From: Metarhizium brunneum
Taxonomy: Eukaryota; Ascomycota; Sordariomycetes; Hypocreales; Clavicipitaceae
DNA length: 64,000 nt
Assembly: GCF_013426205.1 (NCBI RefSeq)
Contig: NC_089427.1
Location: 496,001 to 560,000, forward strand
Reading direction: 5' to 3'
The notes under the pieces are model-generated. The model was given only the letters and a program-made list of their open reading frames with translations, searched no databases and had not been told where the DNA came from. A program made the translations under genes and the position numbers. This document shows, one piece after another, positions 41,637 to 52,356 of the stretch (position 1 is its first letter; each line of letters begins with the position of its first letter).

Positions 41637-41914
41637 AATACGTCAGGAAATACGGCGTATTCATGACGAATGCATTTAAAAATCGTATCAGCGGCATTAA
41701 ATAGTTTAAATTAAATTTGAAACAACTATAAATCGTTTATTTTTTGCATCTTCCTGTGAAACATTATCGTAAAAGCCAGGTCGCCCAACGTGAATGCTGT
41801 ATCAGTTCAGTCAATAATCTTCTGCATTCTGGTGTTACAAATACTCTTGCCTGTGATTTTTTTAATATTATTTGGGACACTATTAGTTAGGATGTTGGGT
41901 CTGCGGATGAACAG

Positions 41915-42125
41915 GCCTGGATGTGAATTGCTTGGCGGGCTTATCCTTTTCGCTAGGTGCGCTTATACCTTACTAGGTACCTAGTATATATTGGTATATA
42001 TTGGCATATAAGAGAGAGTTTAAATACAATAAATACCTAGCGCACCTCTAGTCGCAGAAAGAGTACCAGTTAGCAACTAAGTAGACTAGCCACTTGGTAG
42101 CCCGCCGAGCAATTCACGCCCAGAT
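41915..42125. mobile_element. Small inverted-repeat element (MITE-like)
   Basis: The ends are inverted copies: CTGGATGTGAATTGCTTGGC...GGGCT at 41917 and, reversed, CTGGGCGTGAATTGCTCGGC...GGGCT ending at 42123. Differences are transitions. A second inner pair (GCTAGGTGCGCTTA near 41953 and CCTAGCGCACCT near 42037) makes a hairpin-like structure. GTTAGCAACTAAGTAGAC at about 42069 closely resembles GTTAGCAATTAAGTGGAC of the 49050 element end, so the two share sequence. Confidence 0.6.
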
Positions 42126-43094
42126 CGTGGGCGAAGTTGACATTTTTCAACGGGGAGATTAGGCTGAAAGGATGCCATATGTTCTGTTGCATGATTGGTC
42201 CGCACGAACAACACCGACTGACAACTCTCTGGACAATTTACATGGAAAAGTATATAAAAACAGCCTTCTGTTTGCGGACAAAGATGTCCCCCTTCATCTC
42301 CATGTGGCAGCACAAATTTTGAAAATCCGTTTGAAGCAAGGGGATCGGTCGGGAACGATGGATGAAGGGACAGAGAAAGAGTAAAGGGGTGAGTGAAGAC
42401 GCCCTTTGCTGCGCCTGTTGGTTTACATGTCGACGGTAGCCCAGCACCGCGCTAGACCGCCACGTATCAGAGGTTATCGAGTTTACAAGTCCCTAAAATA
42501 TGTACAACTAGCTTCAATTTTGAGCCACGTACGTATCCCAGACAAATTCCTAGAAACAGGGCCATACCCACGGGCCCTAACGTGAGAACGGCATATTAAT
42601 CAGTTTATAGGGCCCCTTTGCGGCACGGAAATCCTGAAACAAAGAAAAGTCCGAAATCTATGGTCTAGTATACACTGACCAAGACTTGTCCCTCCCTACA
42701 TACACAGCAAACCAGGTAAATCGCTTCCTTGCCGCCACCGCACGGGTCCTCAGATTGCAAGATTGCGCTGCTCTAAAAACAATGGAAACGTAAAACGCTT
42801 GTCATTCATAGTCCCTCCATCACCACAGCAGAGAGCTCCATACGTGAGCCAATATATCCAATAACGCCTCCTCGGTCATTCGCCGTAGTATCCTACCCTG
42901 TAATGAGCGAGGGAAGATGAGACCGATGAAAATTGCATCTTTTTAAAGGAGAGTTTAACAAATTATTAGGAAAAGAGGAAAAGGACACGGGTGAAAGAAA
43001 AGCTAGCACGTTGCACAAAGGCGGCAGGCATGACTAGCAGTGTGCCCATGGTGAAGTGAAGAGAAGTGAGTGGGTGGCCGGCTGCGGTTGTGCT
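42126..43094. other. 3' region of the Myb-like gene, no other gene seen
   Basis: Only short frames. Likely 3' untranslated and flanking sequence of the - strand Myb-like gene. Confidence 0.45.
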
Positions 43095-44237
43095 CTACCG
43101 GCGGGCGGAACGGTTGATCAAGCTGTCGATGCCCATGTCGGCGGTGGATAGTCGCTGCGTGTCCATGTAGGGACTGTTTCCTCTGGAGGCGTACCTGTGC
43201 CCCATGCTCGCCGACGAGCCTGCGCTGGACGAGTACTCGTGGTGGCCGCCGTAGGAGGCGCCGTATGCGCCGAGGCCGTAGGATGTCTGGTCGCCACCGC
43301 CGCCGACGGGGTGTAGATGCGTGTGCGTCGCTGCGTGGCCCTGGAGGTGGTAGGCGGTCGCCGAGTTGGAGGAGAAGGTGTGCGTCGCGCCGATCGAGGA
43401 GCTCGTCTCAGGACTGCTGTAGGATGCGTCTAGTTCATCAACAGGAGTCAGGCCGATGCCGGAAATGCCGCTGTCGTCGTCATACCCTGTGATGTGAGAG
43501 CCAGTCTCAAGGCGTTCGCGGCGCGAAGCCTGCCGAGCCGCGGCTTGTAGATTCTTCAAGCCATTTGACATGCACTACATGGCAATAAAGTAGAGAGGAG
43601 TCATGTGGTTAGCGCGCAAGTTTATAATATCGTCATTAATAGGGGGACGGCTTCCCGCTGCGAGGGTGTTGTGGATATGTGTACATGTATACACATGATG
43701 GGATTTAAGCACATGTTGGAGCCTTACCTTGGATTCAACCACGTTCCATTTTTCACCAGTTCGAGCAGCTAGCCCGCTCCAGATCTCCTTTCGCATGCCC
43801 ATGTATTCTTTCGCCAGCTGCTGGAACTTTCGCGTGTCCCAGTCATCTGCGCCCTTGCGCTCCATCAGGCGCTCATGGCGCTTGCGACATGCATTGGCAC
43901 TCTTGGTAGGGAAATGCGCGTCCTTGATTTGCCCCCAGTTCAGACCTTGTGCTCTGGCTTGGACGAGTCTGTTGTCGTCAATCGTGCTCCAAGCTCCAGA
44001 CGAGGCTCGGTGCTGGGATGGCGGGAGAGCACTTGCTTCAGCCGCGTAGGCGTCGTATGGCTCTTGCTGAGACGCTGGCATCTGCATCGGGGTCGAGTCT
44101 GGACCGGGCGGAATCGTGTAATAGTTGGCCGGGACTTGAATGCGCGCAGGCTGCTGTGCGTACATGGGAGTGGTGGCCATGGAGAGTTGATTCGCATAGT
44201 GGTGAGATCCACTGGCATTTCGATGATGTTTAGGCAT
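43095..44237 (-). CDS. Myb/SANT-like DNA-binding protein
   Basis: Predicted nuclear regulator. complement(join(43095..43574,43728..44237)), 329 residues. The 153-nt intron (GTAAGG...GTAG, phase 0) joins VVESK to CMSNGLKNLQ. Residues 1-80 are Pro/Gln/Tyr-rich and probably disordered. A Myb-type helical repeat spans about 80-125 with the spaced tryptophans of the fold (GAWSTIDDNRL, GLNWGQIKDAHF, CRKRHERLM). A second, looser repeat spans about 132-180 (WDTRKFQQLAKEYMGMRKEI, WSGLAARTGEKWNVVESK). The C-terminal exon is Ser/Gly/His-rich (THTHLHPVGGGGDQ), typical of an activation or low-complexity region. This architecture is conserved in Sordariomycetes as an uncharacterised Myb protein (recollection, not searched). 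Target genes unknown. A long GC-rich leader or intergenic region lies upstream. Confidence 0.82.
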
Positions 44238-47134
44238 TATGATGTCTGTCTAAGGATTTGAATAGTATATTGAGATGAACCAAGGCGGGAAAAAAGAGCG
44301 AGTCAATTCAATTCAAGGGGAATTGCCGGGTAGTCCAAAGAGACCAGCTCTGTGAGTGATGATCAACAGTCGATTCGATGTTGACACTATCGATTAAGGC
44401 CAGACAGTGAGGAAGTTGTATAGTTGCACATGTGCTTCCCTGCAGCACAGGACACAGCTCTCTAAAAAAAAGCGAAAAGAGAAATGAGCCGAATTGGTCG
44501 ATGAACGAGAGACTTGCGGAAAGACAGAGCCCAATGAAGACGTGCTGTCGAGCGAAAGAGGAACGAAGGGTGGAGGGATGGAGACCAGATCAGGCAATGG
44601 ATTAGGAAAAGGGAAATAAGAATGCCAAGGAAGACAAGAGAGCCTTGTAAAGAAGGCTGATGAACTTGGATAAAGAAACGAAACAAATTGGCCTGGCCTC
44701 AAGGAGGGACATGAAGCAGCTTTAAGATCTTGAGACGACATCGAGCCTCATGACCCTGCCCGGGAAAAGATGAAGGCCAATGCCACCATGAGCGGCTCTA
44801 GGGATGAAACGAAACCCACAAGACGAAAATGGAAGTGAAACGAGCTTTCTGTGTCTAAAGAATCGACTTGTTCAGAAATGGGTCGATAACATTGGCCGAA
44901 AGGGAAGTTTCGAAGCGGCCTGGCGGCTACAGAATCGAGGAGGTGGCGTTTAGGACCCCAGGCCAGGAACTGTGGCTCATGGACTGTTCGAGAAAGATTA
45001 GGAACGCCTGGCATGTCGTGGAGTAACTTCGACACGCGGCTAGAGTAGATGGCAAGCAGGAAAAGGTAATGTATTCCCCTGGGCGGTGGGGATATAACGC
45101 GGTTACCGAAGAACATGGTGAAGACACCATGGCAGTCGGTTTCCAGGCACGGCTGGGAACACCAAAACAGCCAAAGCCGGCGTAACTCTTCTTCTTCGAG
45201 TACAGACAGCACCCAACGAAGGTTCTCCAAAATAGCATCGAGAGCTGGGCGCCTGGAAATTGGAGGAGCGGACATTGCATCACCCCGACGCCCCTTCTAG
45301 GGAAGGCTGCATACCGCGGCCGAAAGGAGCTTAGGCAACTGCTGTAAATAACATAGATGAGAAGAATGGGGATGAAGAACAAGGTTCATGGTGGAGGCTT
45401 ATGTCATAGCTCGAATGTGAAAGGCGCTTAAAGCTGTCGACGATGGGCGAGCACGTTGGTGAAGAATGCCAGGCGAGGGACTCGGCGAATGGAAAGAGAG
45501 GCGGGCAGCTCCAGTGGGGGCCAGTCGACGCTGGCTCTGTTATCTACATAAAAAGGAGCACCTGGGAGCATACGGCATCTTTCATGTAGCCGTGTAGTGA
45601 TGTCTACTGCGGGAGGTGCATGTTGGACAGTTGAGCGTGAGAAGTGGCGAGTGTTTGCGAAATGCGGGCACAGGATTGGCCCGGTGTAAGCGCGCGTTTA
45701 TTAAACACCCTAGGATGTTGAGGAAAGACTAGCGTCACGTTGATGGACCCCACAGCTGCAATTGCCAGGTTCCAATTTGCACAAAGCACCAAAGTCACAT
45801 TGGAGGCTGTTGCTATATTTAGGCTATCTGCGTCGCCAAGTTGTGCAGCACTGCAAGGCTGGGAAATGGAGAGAAACCAAGAGAGGCCGTCTGGGATCCG
45901 AAATTCCGACTTGGCAGATGTAGATTGCCAACGTCGTGGCAATTTCGGTGTAGGTACTGGGCCCATTTGCCTTTCCTCCTGAAACTGACGCCAGCGAGGA
46001 AGGACCAACGCGGAATGCACAGAGTGCGTGCTGGAACCAACCGTCATATCTGCCTCGTCTGTCGCTTCCCCTTTCTCTCTATCCTCTCTGCCACAAGGCT
46101 CATATTCGTCAGCCATATCCGCAGTCACAATGCATCTACGTCTTGCAATTTGCATTCACCAATGATCTCTTCTGAAAAAAAAATTTCTTGTCATTGAATC
46201 GACTCGACACTCGTCGAAAGCTTTCTCGCAATCTTCGTTCGTACCTCGATATCCCGCTGCACTTTTGTCTCTGGGACGTGCATAACCCTTTTAGCGCTGC
46301 AAACAAACAGACCGCTCTTCTCCCTCTTTAGTATATATTTATTCCCAGGCGCATCGGACTATGTTATTCTCTCTCATATCAACTGACGTCATCGTTGCAG
46401 TTTTAGCGTCACAGTTCTTTGTTTACAATGACACCCGGGCGCAACTTTTAACCCGGAGATCTTCGCAAGTTTCCTAACGAGCCATGGGACACAAACCAAA
46501 GTATAGATCAAAAGGAGTTCAGCGCCGTAGACAAGCTAGGTGGGGGGGTGGATGTTGGAGAGACATGACCTTACAAAGTGCAAGATCTGGTGAGAGAGAT
46601 TCCCTTTACCCGCATGCCCCTCTCTGTGGACATAGACGACGAGCTTGGGATTTGCGTCAAAATAGCACGGGCAAAAGAAACGGGACAAAAGAAACACAGT
46701 TGCCTGCTTAACCCCGCGAGACCGCTTCGTCTTCAAAGTCAAGGCCGCACATTATCTAATGGGATCAAGCTTCCAAAGACAAAAACGGGGGGCTTGGCCT
46801 TTATGGCATCTTAATACCTTCCGAGGTTAACTGATGTGGCCGCATGCCAGCTTTCTGAAATTGCAAAGCTGGTGCCACCAGCAGTGGTATATCTGACAAC
46901 TGCCCGAGACAAGAAAAAAACCACCCATGGAGCGAGCTACTCGCAGTCTCAGCGGATCGTAGTTCTCAGCGCCAAGACCACGAAAAAAATGCTTTGAACA
47001 ACCCCAGCAGTCGGTTCCCTAGCAGATAGTGGCCTGTGGAATGCATTTTATATTCCATGTTGCTCAAAATGACGCTTGCGCCGTAGAGGTGCCAGCAGCG
47101 ACTACCACTGTACGCAACACTCCCTTTGTTTCAT
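44238..47134. other. Long region upstream of the Myb-like gene, no supported gene
   Basis: About 2.9 kb between a - strand start codon and a - strand stop codon. Frames at 44748-45275 (-) and 45604-46155 (-) have over 170 codons but no recognised domain, unusual composition and no conserved-looking blocks. They may be upstream frames in a long 5' leader of the regulator, or chance. Long leaders with upstream frames are common for fungal regulators. Confidence 0.4.
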
Positions 47135-48472
47135 TCAACGAGAATCTGCAAGCCTTTGCGCCTTTTGTTTCCGAATCTCGGTGCTGCTGATTTTGCTTTC
47201 AAAGTTGCCACCAGCAGCCGCCGTGTTGCCATTGCTACCCTCTACGGGACCAATGCCGGCATCCAGGACGTCGATTTCGTAGATGTCTAGAATTGGCCAG
47301 CCTTGGCTGTGTCTCTTGTCATTGACAGCTTGGCCACCACTGCGAGTCTCTCCAGAGACGACGAGTGCCTGAATAGACTCTTGTTTGACCGTGGGCCCAT
47401 AGAGGTCGTGGAAGTCTACGCACCGCACCAAAATGCGGCCGTTTCGGAAGGTGGCGTGCAATTCCTTGGTCTCGGCCTGCACAGCCTTCATGGCCGTCGC
47501 CGATGTGGTAGACCAATTCAGAAGTGTGGAGAGGAAGTTGATGACGGAGCGAGAACGAACGTCCCACGACTGAAGCTGGTCGGCATACTTTTTCTTGGCG
47601 AGCAACTCGTCGCTGGAGATGCCAACTACCAGTTCACATGGCGGCTCTTCACCCGATGGATTGTCTTGGAGATTTAACAAGAGAATGGCAGCGTGGAGAA
47701 ACAATTTGTGACCAGGATGTAAATGGTCGAATGTCCCGCCGAGGCACACCGTGGTGTAGCTTTTGGCGGAATGCTTCCGTTGCCTGGATGTTCTTGGCTC
47801 AGACACAGAAGCCGCGTCGTTTGCGGTTCCTTGTGAGGAGGCGGGTTGTGACAAGGTCAGACCACCGTCAACGGCTACAAGTTGACTCTGAAGGAACCTC
47901 TGCTTTCCTTCAGCGTACTTCAGATAAGCAGCGTGCAGCTGATAGCCCGCCTCACTGCTGGGATGGAATATGTGCCTCCACGGACGAACCAACGAGGCAA
48001 ACGCCGCCAAGTCCAAAACAGTCGTGTTGTTTGCCTCGTAGCATCCATTCGGCCCCGGCCGGTAGTGTGAAGGAGCCGATTGATCGTGGTCAATGAGAAG
48101 CAGTCGAACATCGACGGCACCAGGGTCGTCGGCTTCCAAATCGGTGGCAATTGACTTTTCAGCGCAAATGACTGCCACCAACGAGTACAAATCGGCCAGG
48201 AGAGATTGAGAAGGTGCCCAATCTACGGATCGCGCATCGTGCCCGCTTGTTGCCGCAGGATTCCCTCTGGTTAGGACTGGTGACGCGACAGCAACGACTA
48301 GCACGGGTGCTATATCTCGAGAAGCATTTGGCCTATTTTCATGGCTTAGTCGAGAGATGACGGCTTCCAGGGGACGTCGGTAAGCAGCTCGAACTGCGTC
48401 TGGGGTTGCGGGGTCTGGCGGCGAAGGTAGGAGGAGAAGAGAGGGTGCATTTGCAGAGTCTGTACAAGACAT
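47135..48472 (-). CDS. Phosphopantetheine adenylyltransferase (CoA biosynthesis, Cab4-like)
   Basis: Transfers AMP from ATP to 4'-phosphopantetheine, giving dephospho-CoA, the penultimate step of CoA synthesis; cytosolic. The start is placed at the ATG at 48472 (MSCTDSANAPSLLLLPSPPD), giving 445 residues; the frame is open 57 codons further upstream, but that part is Arg-rich and lies in the promoter region. The N-terminal half (about 1-235) is a variable extension found in fungal enzymes. The nucleotidyltransferase domain begins with CLGGTFDHLHPGHKLFLH (about residues 243-260), which includes the ATP-binding H-x-G-H-type signature. The region around LVVSGETRSGGQAVNDKR is the conserved substrate/ATP loop. 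The C-terminal ISSTEIRKQKA carries the S-S-T-x-I-R motif. No intron. Intact housekeeping gene bordering the AT-rich transposon block. Confidence 0.88.
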   Translation of the reverse strand: MSCTDSANAPSLLLLPSPPDPATPDAVRAAYRRPLEAVISRLSHENRPNASRDIAPVLVVAVASPVLTRGNPAATSGHDARSVDWAPSQSLLADLYSLVAVICAEKSIATDLEADDPGAVDVRLLLIDHDQSAPSHYRPGPNGCYEANNTTVLDLAAFASLVRPWRHIFHPSSEAGYQLHAAYLKYAEGKQRFLQSQLVAVDGGLTLSQPASSQGTANDAASVSEPRTSRQRKHSAKSYTTVCLGGTFDHLHPGHKLFLHAAILLLNLQDNPSGEEPPCELVVGISSDELLAKKKYADQLQSWDVRSRSVINFLSTLLNWSTTSATAMKAVQAETKELHATFRNGRILVRCVDFHDLYGPTVKQESIQALVVSGETRSGGQAVNDKRHSQGWPILDIYEIDVLDAGIGPVEGSNGNTAAAGGNFESKISSTEIRKQKAQRLADSR

Positions 48473-49047
48473 GACGGCCAGTGCGACTTGTAGGCCTTGA
48501 TTTGGTGAGGAATTGAAACGATATACACGCCTGACGATTGGCGCGTGACGTATTCTGCGTTTATAATGATGTGGAAGCGGGCACTGGGAGTTTTTGGGCC
48601 GAGGTCTGAAGCGTGCGGCTTTTAGCGTTGACCCGGGTGCCACTTTAGTGGTTTGGTAGCGTTTTACGCGCGCCTGTAAACCTTGGTTTTCTAGAAAAAC
48701 GCCAGGCGCTTATAGGCAAAGGTTGGCAAGCGGTGTCGGACCACTAAACACGCTGGCGTCAGGTCTTGCTCAGCATCAATTGATGCCTCCAACCACTATA
48801 TATGTACGCCCAATGTTTTGGTGTTCTGCCACACGGCGCACCCCTCATCGACATTATTGCATGGCTGGTTTTCTTAACACTAAAAGGTTTGAACGAACGT
48901 CATAAATATTTTCGGACCACCGTCTTCATGGCATTTTCCCTTTATTAATGCCACACCCTATATCGCGATGGATTGGTGCTAGCCCTAATTCATTCGCCAA
49001 TGGCAATGTTTCCGTGTGCCCGTGCTCGAGCACAAGCTAAATGCGCG
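48473..49047. other. Promoter side of the PPAT gene up to the transposon boundary
   Basis: Normal-composition DNA that ends sharply at the TA preceding the AT-rich element at 49050. Confidence 0.5.
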
Positions 49048-49049
49048 TA

Positions 49050-51862
49050 CCCGTTAGCAATTAAGTGGACTCCCACTTAGTTAGTCATAAAATTCTAAGA
49101 CAGCTATAAAAGGCCAAGATAAGCCCTACTTAAACCTTTATATATAAATTAATTATATAATTATAAAAGCATAATTTTTTTTATATTATATAATATTATA
49201 TAAGTAAATTTAATTAAAAGCTAATTATTAAAGGCTTTTTAATATATATATAATTAATAAAAATATAAAAAATAATAAATTTAAGGCTTTTTAAAGCCTT
49301 TTAAGATTAATTAGGTTAAGCTTAATTATAAAAGTTATTTATAAGTACTTATAATATTTAATAACTTTTTATAAAAATAACTAAGCTTTTTATTTAGCTT
49401 TTATTATTTTATTAACTTAGAACTTTTTAATATATTATTAAATAATATTTTAAGGCTTTATATAAGCTTTTTTATTTAATATATATTATTAAAGGTATAA
49501 TAAAGCTAATAATAATAATTATAATATTTAATTAAATATATTTTTATTATATTAAATAGCTTTTTAAGTATTTATAATATTATTAATATTATTAATATTA
49601 TTATTATTATTATTATTAAAGCTTTTAAAATTAAATTAAATAATATTATTATTATTAAATATTTAATTAAAAAGAAAGGTTTAAAATAATAATAAATTAT
49701 TTTACTTATAAAGGATTTTATTAAAATTATTTTAATATTTCTAAGAGTAATTAATATTAATTATATAAAAATCTAATTAATTTTTTAAAATAATATTATA
49801 TATTTTATTTTATATTTTTAAAGCTAGGTATTTAAGGAAATAATTAATATATTTAAGTTATTATTTAAAATTTAAGGTTTTTATATACTTATTAATAATA
49901 TACTTTTTATTAAAATATTATTTAGTTTTAATTTTTTTTATTTTTTACTTAAAAATTAATTAAATAAATTATAATTAATATTAGTATTTTTTTTTATTTT
50001 TATTATAATAATTTTAGCTTATTATTTTTAAATATTTTTAAAACTAATACTTATAATAAATTAACTAAAAAGCTTAACTTATTTCCCTTATTTTTAATAA
50101 TTAATTAGGTATTTAATTTATTAATTTTTATTATAAATAAAGCTTTTAACTTATATTTTTAATATAAAAGCCTTAATTATAATCTAATTAATATATTAAA
50201 GCCTTTTATAAGTTAAAAATAATAAAATATTAATATAATAATTTTAAATTAATTATATAATATTAATAATAACTTAGAATTATTAATTATATAATAAAAA
50301 GCTTATTAAAATAAAATTTATTATATTTTATTATTTTTATTATTTTTAGATAATTTTAATAATAATAAGCTTAAAGTTTAAAAGCTAAATATTACTTTTT
50401 ATAAAGCTTATTATAATATTATATTTTAAGAAATTATTTATAAATATTTTATTAAAAGCTTTAATAAATTATTAATATAAAAAAGCTAGATTTTCTTTTA
50501 ATAATAATAACTAAATTACTTTTTAATAGGTATTTTTTATAAGCTAAAAAATACTTATATCTAATAATTAAAGAATATATATTAAATAAAATAAAAAAAT
50601 AATAATAATAATATTAAATATAATATAATATTTAATAAAATTAAGCCAGGTATATTTTATAAAGCTATTAATAATTAATAATTAAAAAATTCACTTTTTA
50701 GGCTTTTAAAAAGGCTTTTTAAATTAAATTTAAGGCTTTATAAGGTTATAAAACTACTTATTATATTTAAATTAAGCTAATAAAAATATTCTGTTTTATT
50801 AAGCTTTTATTAAATATTTTTATAAGCTTATATTAAATTAATATATTTAATTAAGTATAATATTACTATTATTAAAGCTTATATTAGTCTTAATAAAGTA
50901 TATTTTATTATTACTTTTAATTTTAAACTAGAACTTAATTAAAAAGGTCTTAAATACTAGTTAAAGTAAAATCTAATTCCTAATAATATTAATAATACTT
51001 AAAAAGCTAATAAACTTTTAATTTAATAAATTAAGTACTTTTATATATTATTTTTAAATTATAATAATTATAATAATCTTAATTTACTTATAAAAATATT
51101 TAATTTAAAAGCTGCTTTTATTTTTATTTTATATTTTTAATAAGCTAATATTATATTTATTTATTATTTATTAATAATATTTAAAAAAGCTATTAATAAT
51201 ATTAATATTTATTATTTTAAAGGATTTTCTTACCTTATTAATAGCTTTAATTAAGGTTTTTAAAAGCTAAAAATAATTAATAATTTAATAAAAATATTAT
51301 ATTTTTAATAATAAAAAAGCTTTAAAATTTTAATATTTTTATAGGTTATTTATAATAGCTTTAATTTATTATTTTATAACTAAAAAGCTACTCTTTTATA
51401 TTTATATAATATATATAATAAAAGCTTTATTTTTATTATTATTTATAGCTTATAATTAACTAATTATTAATTAAAAAATTATAAAAAAAGCTATAATAAT
51501 ATATTAAATAATTAATTTATTAATATTAAAATATTTAATAGCTTTTTATATAAATATTTAATATTATTATTATAATATTATTATTATATAATAAGGCTAT
51601 TTAAGCGCTTATATTTATATTATTAAATTAATAGCCTTAATTATTAGAGATAAAAAGCTAACTTTAATACTAACTTTAAATTAAGTAGCTATAATAAAAT
51701 AAGTAAGCTATAATAGCTTTATATTAGTTATTAATTTTATTTTATAAGTAAATTAATAATAAAAAAATTAAAAAGTAAATACTAGCTGTCCTGGACTTTT
51801 ATAGCTATCTTAGAATTTTATAGCTAACTAAGTAGAAAAGGGTCCACTTAATTGCCAATAGG
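49050..51862. mobile_element. RIP-degraded DNA transposon with terminal inverted repeats and TA flanks
   Basis: The left end at 49050 (CCCGTTAGCAATTAAGTGGA, then CTTAGTTAGT, AAAATTCTAAGA, AGCTATAAAAG) is repeated inverted at the right end, finishing at 51862. TIRs are about 75 bp with a few indels. Dinucleotide TA flanks both sides (49048-49049, 51863-51864), as for the Tc1/mariner-pogo superfamily. The 2.8-kb interior is almost entirely A and T. Remaining C and G sit mostly in AGCT, AAGG and CCTT contexts, and no frame of useful length survives on either strand. Direct view of extreme RIP. The transposase type is inferred from TIR and TA only. Confidence 0.75.
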
Positions 51863-51909
51863 TAATAAACGGTAGGATAGAGGGAAACAGGTGTTGTTGA
51901 GCAAGTATA
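51863..51909. other. 47-bp normal-composition spacer between two transposons
   Basis: Balanced-composition DNA between the TIR element and the LTR retrotransposon, ending in the GTATA target duplication. It shows that RIP in both elements did not spread into this sliver. Confidence 0.65.
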
Positions 51910-52356
51910 TATTACGACCTAGTTATAAGCTGTAGCGTAGGTTATAAGTTAGGCCGGCTATATAAGCTATAAAATAATATAAGTATAATAAGTAATAAAT
52001 TAATAGTTAAAATAAGCTACTAATAAGGGAGAGTTTATTAACTATTTAATAAACTTTAAATAAATTAATAATATATATATAATTATAATTTATTAAGACT
52101 TTAATAAATAATAAGTAAATATTATAATATATAAAAACCTTTAAATTTATTTTATAAATAAACTTTAATTTTTTAGCTTTTAATAATAATTATTATATTA
52201 ATTTAAGCTTTACTTATAACTTTTTAATTTTAATTACTTAGTTATAATTTATAACCTATTATTAATATAATACTTAATTACTTAGATTAATTATCTTAAT
52301 AGCTTTATTAATATAAATTATAACTAGTTTATCTCTTAAAAACCTTAGCTATTATA
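51910..52356. repeat. Left LTR
   Basis: Retains more C/G than the right copy in its first 130 bp (for example AGCTGTAGCGTAGGTTATAA), so it records the less mutated ancestor there. Ends TATTATA, the RIP form of TGTTACA. Confidence 0.85.

Noticed and set aside
44748..46155. Two - strand frames of 175 and 183 codons upstream of the Myb-like gene
   Set aside because: Unusual composition and no recognisable motif; could be upstream frames in a leader, not supported as genes.
51892..51909. TGTTGTTGAG at 51892 as the LTR start
   Set aside because: The alignment with the right copy fails before 51908, and the GTATA duplication together with the RIP form of TGTTACG places the boundary at 51910.
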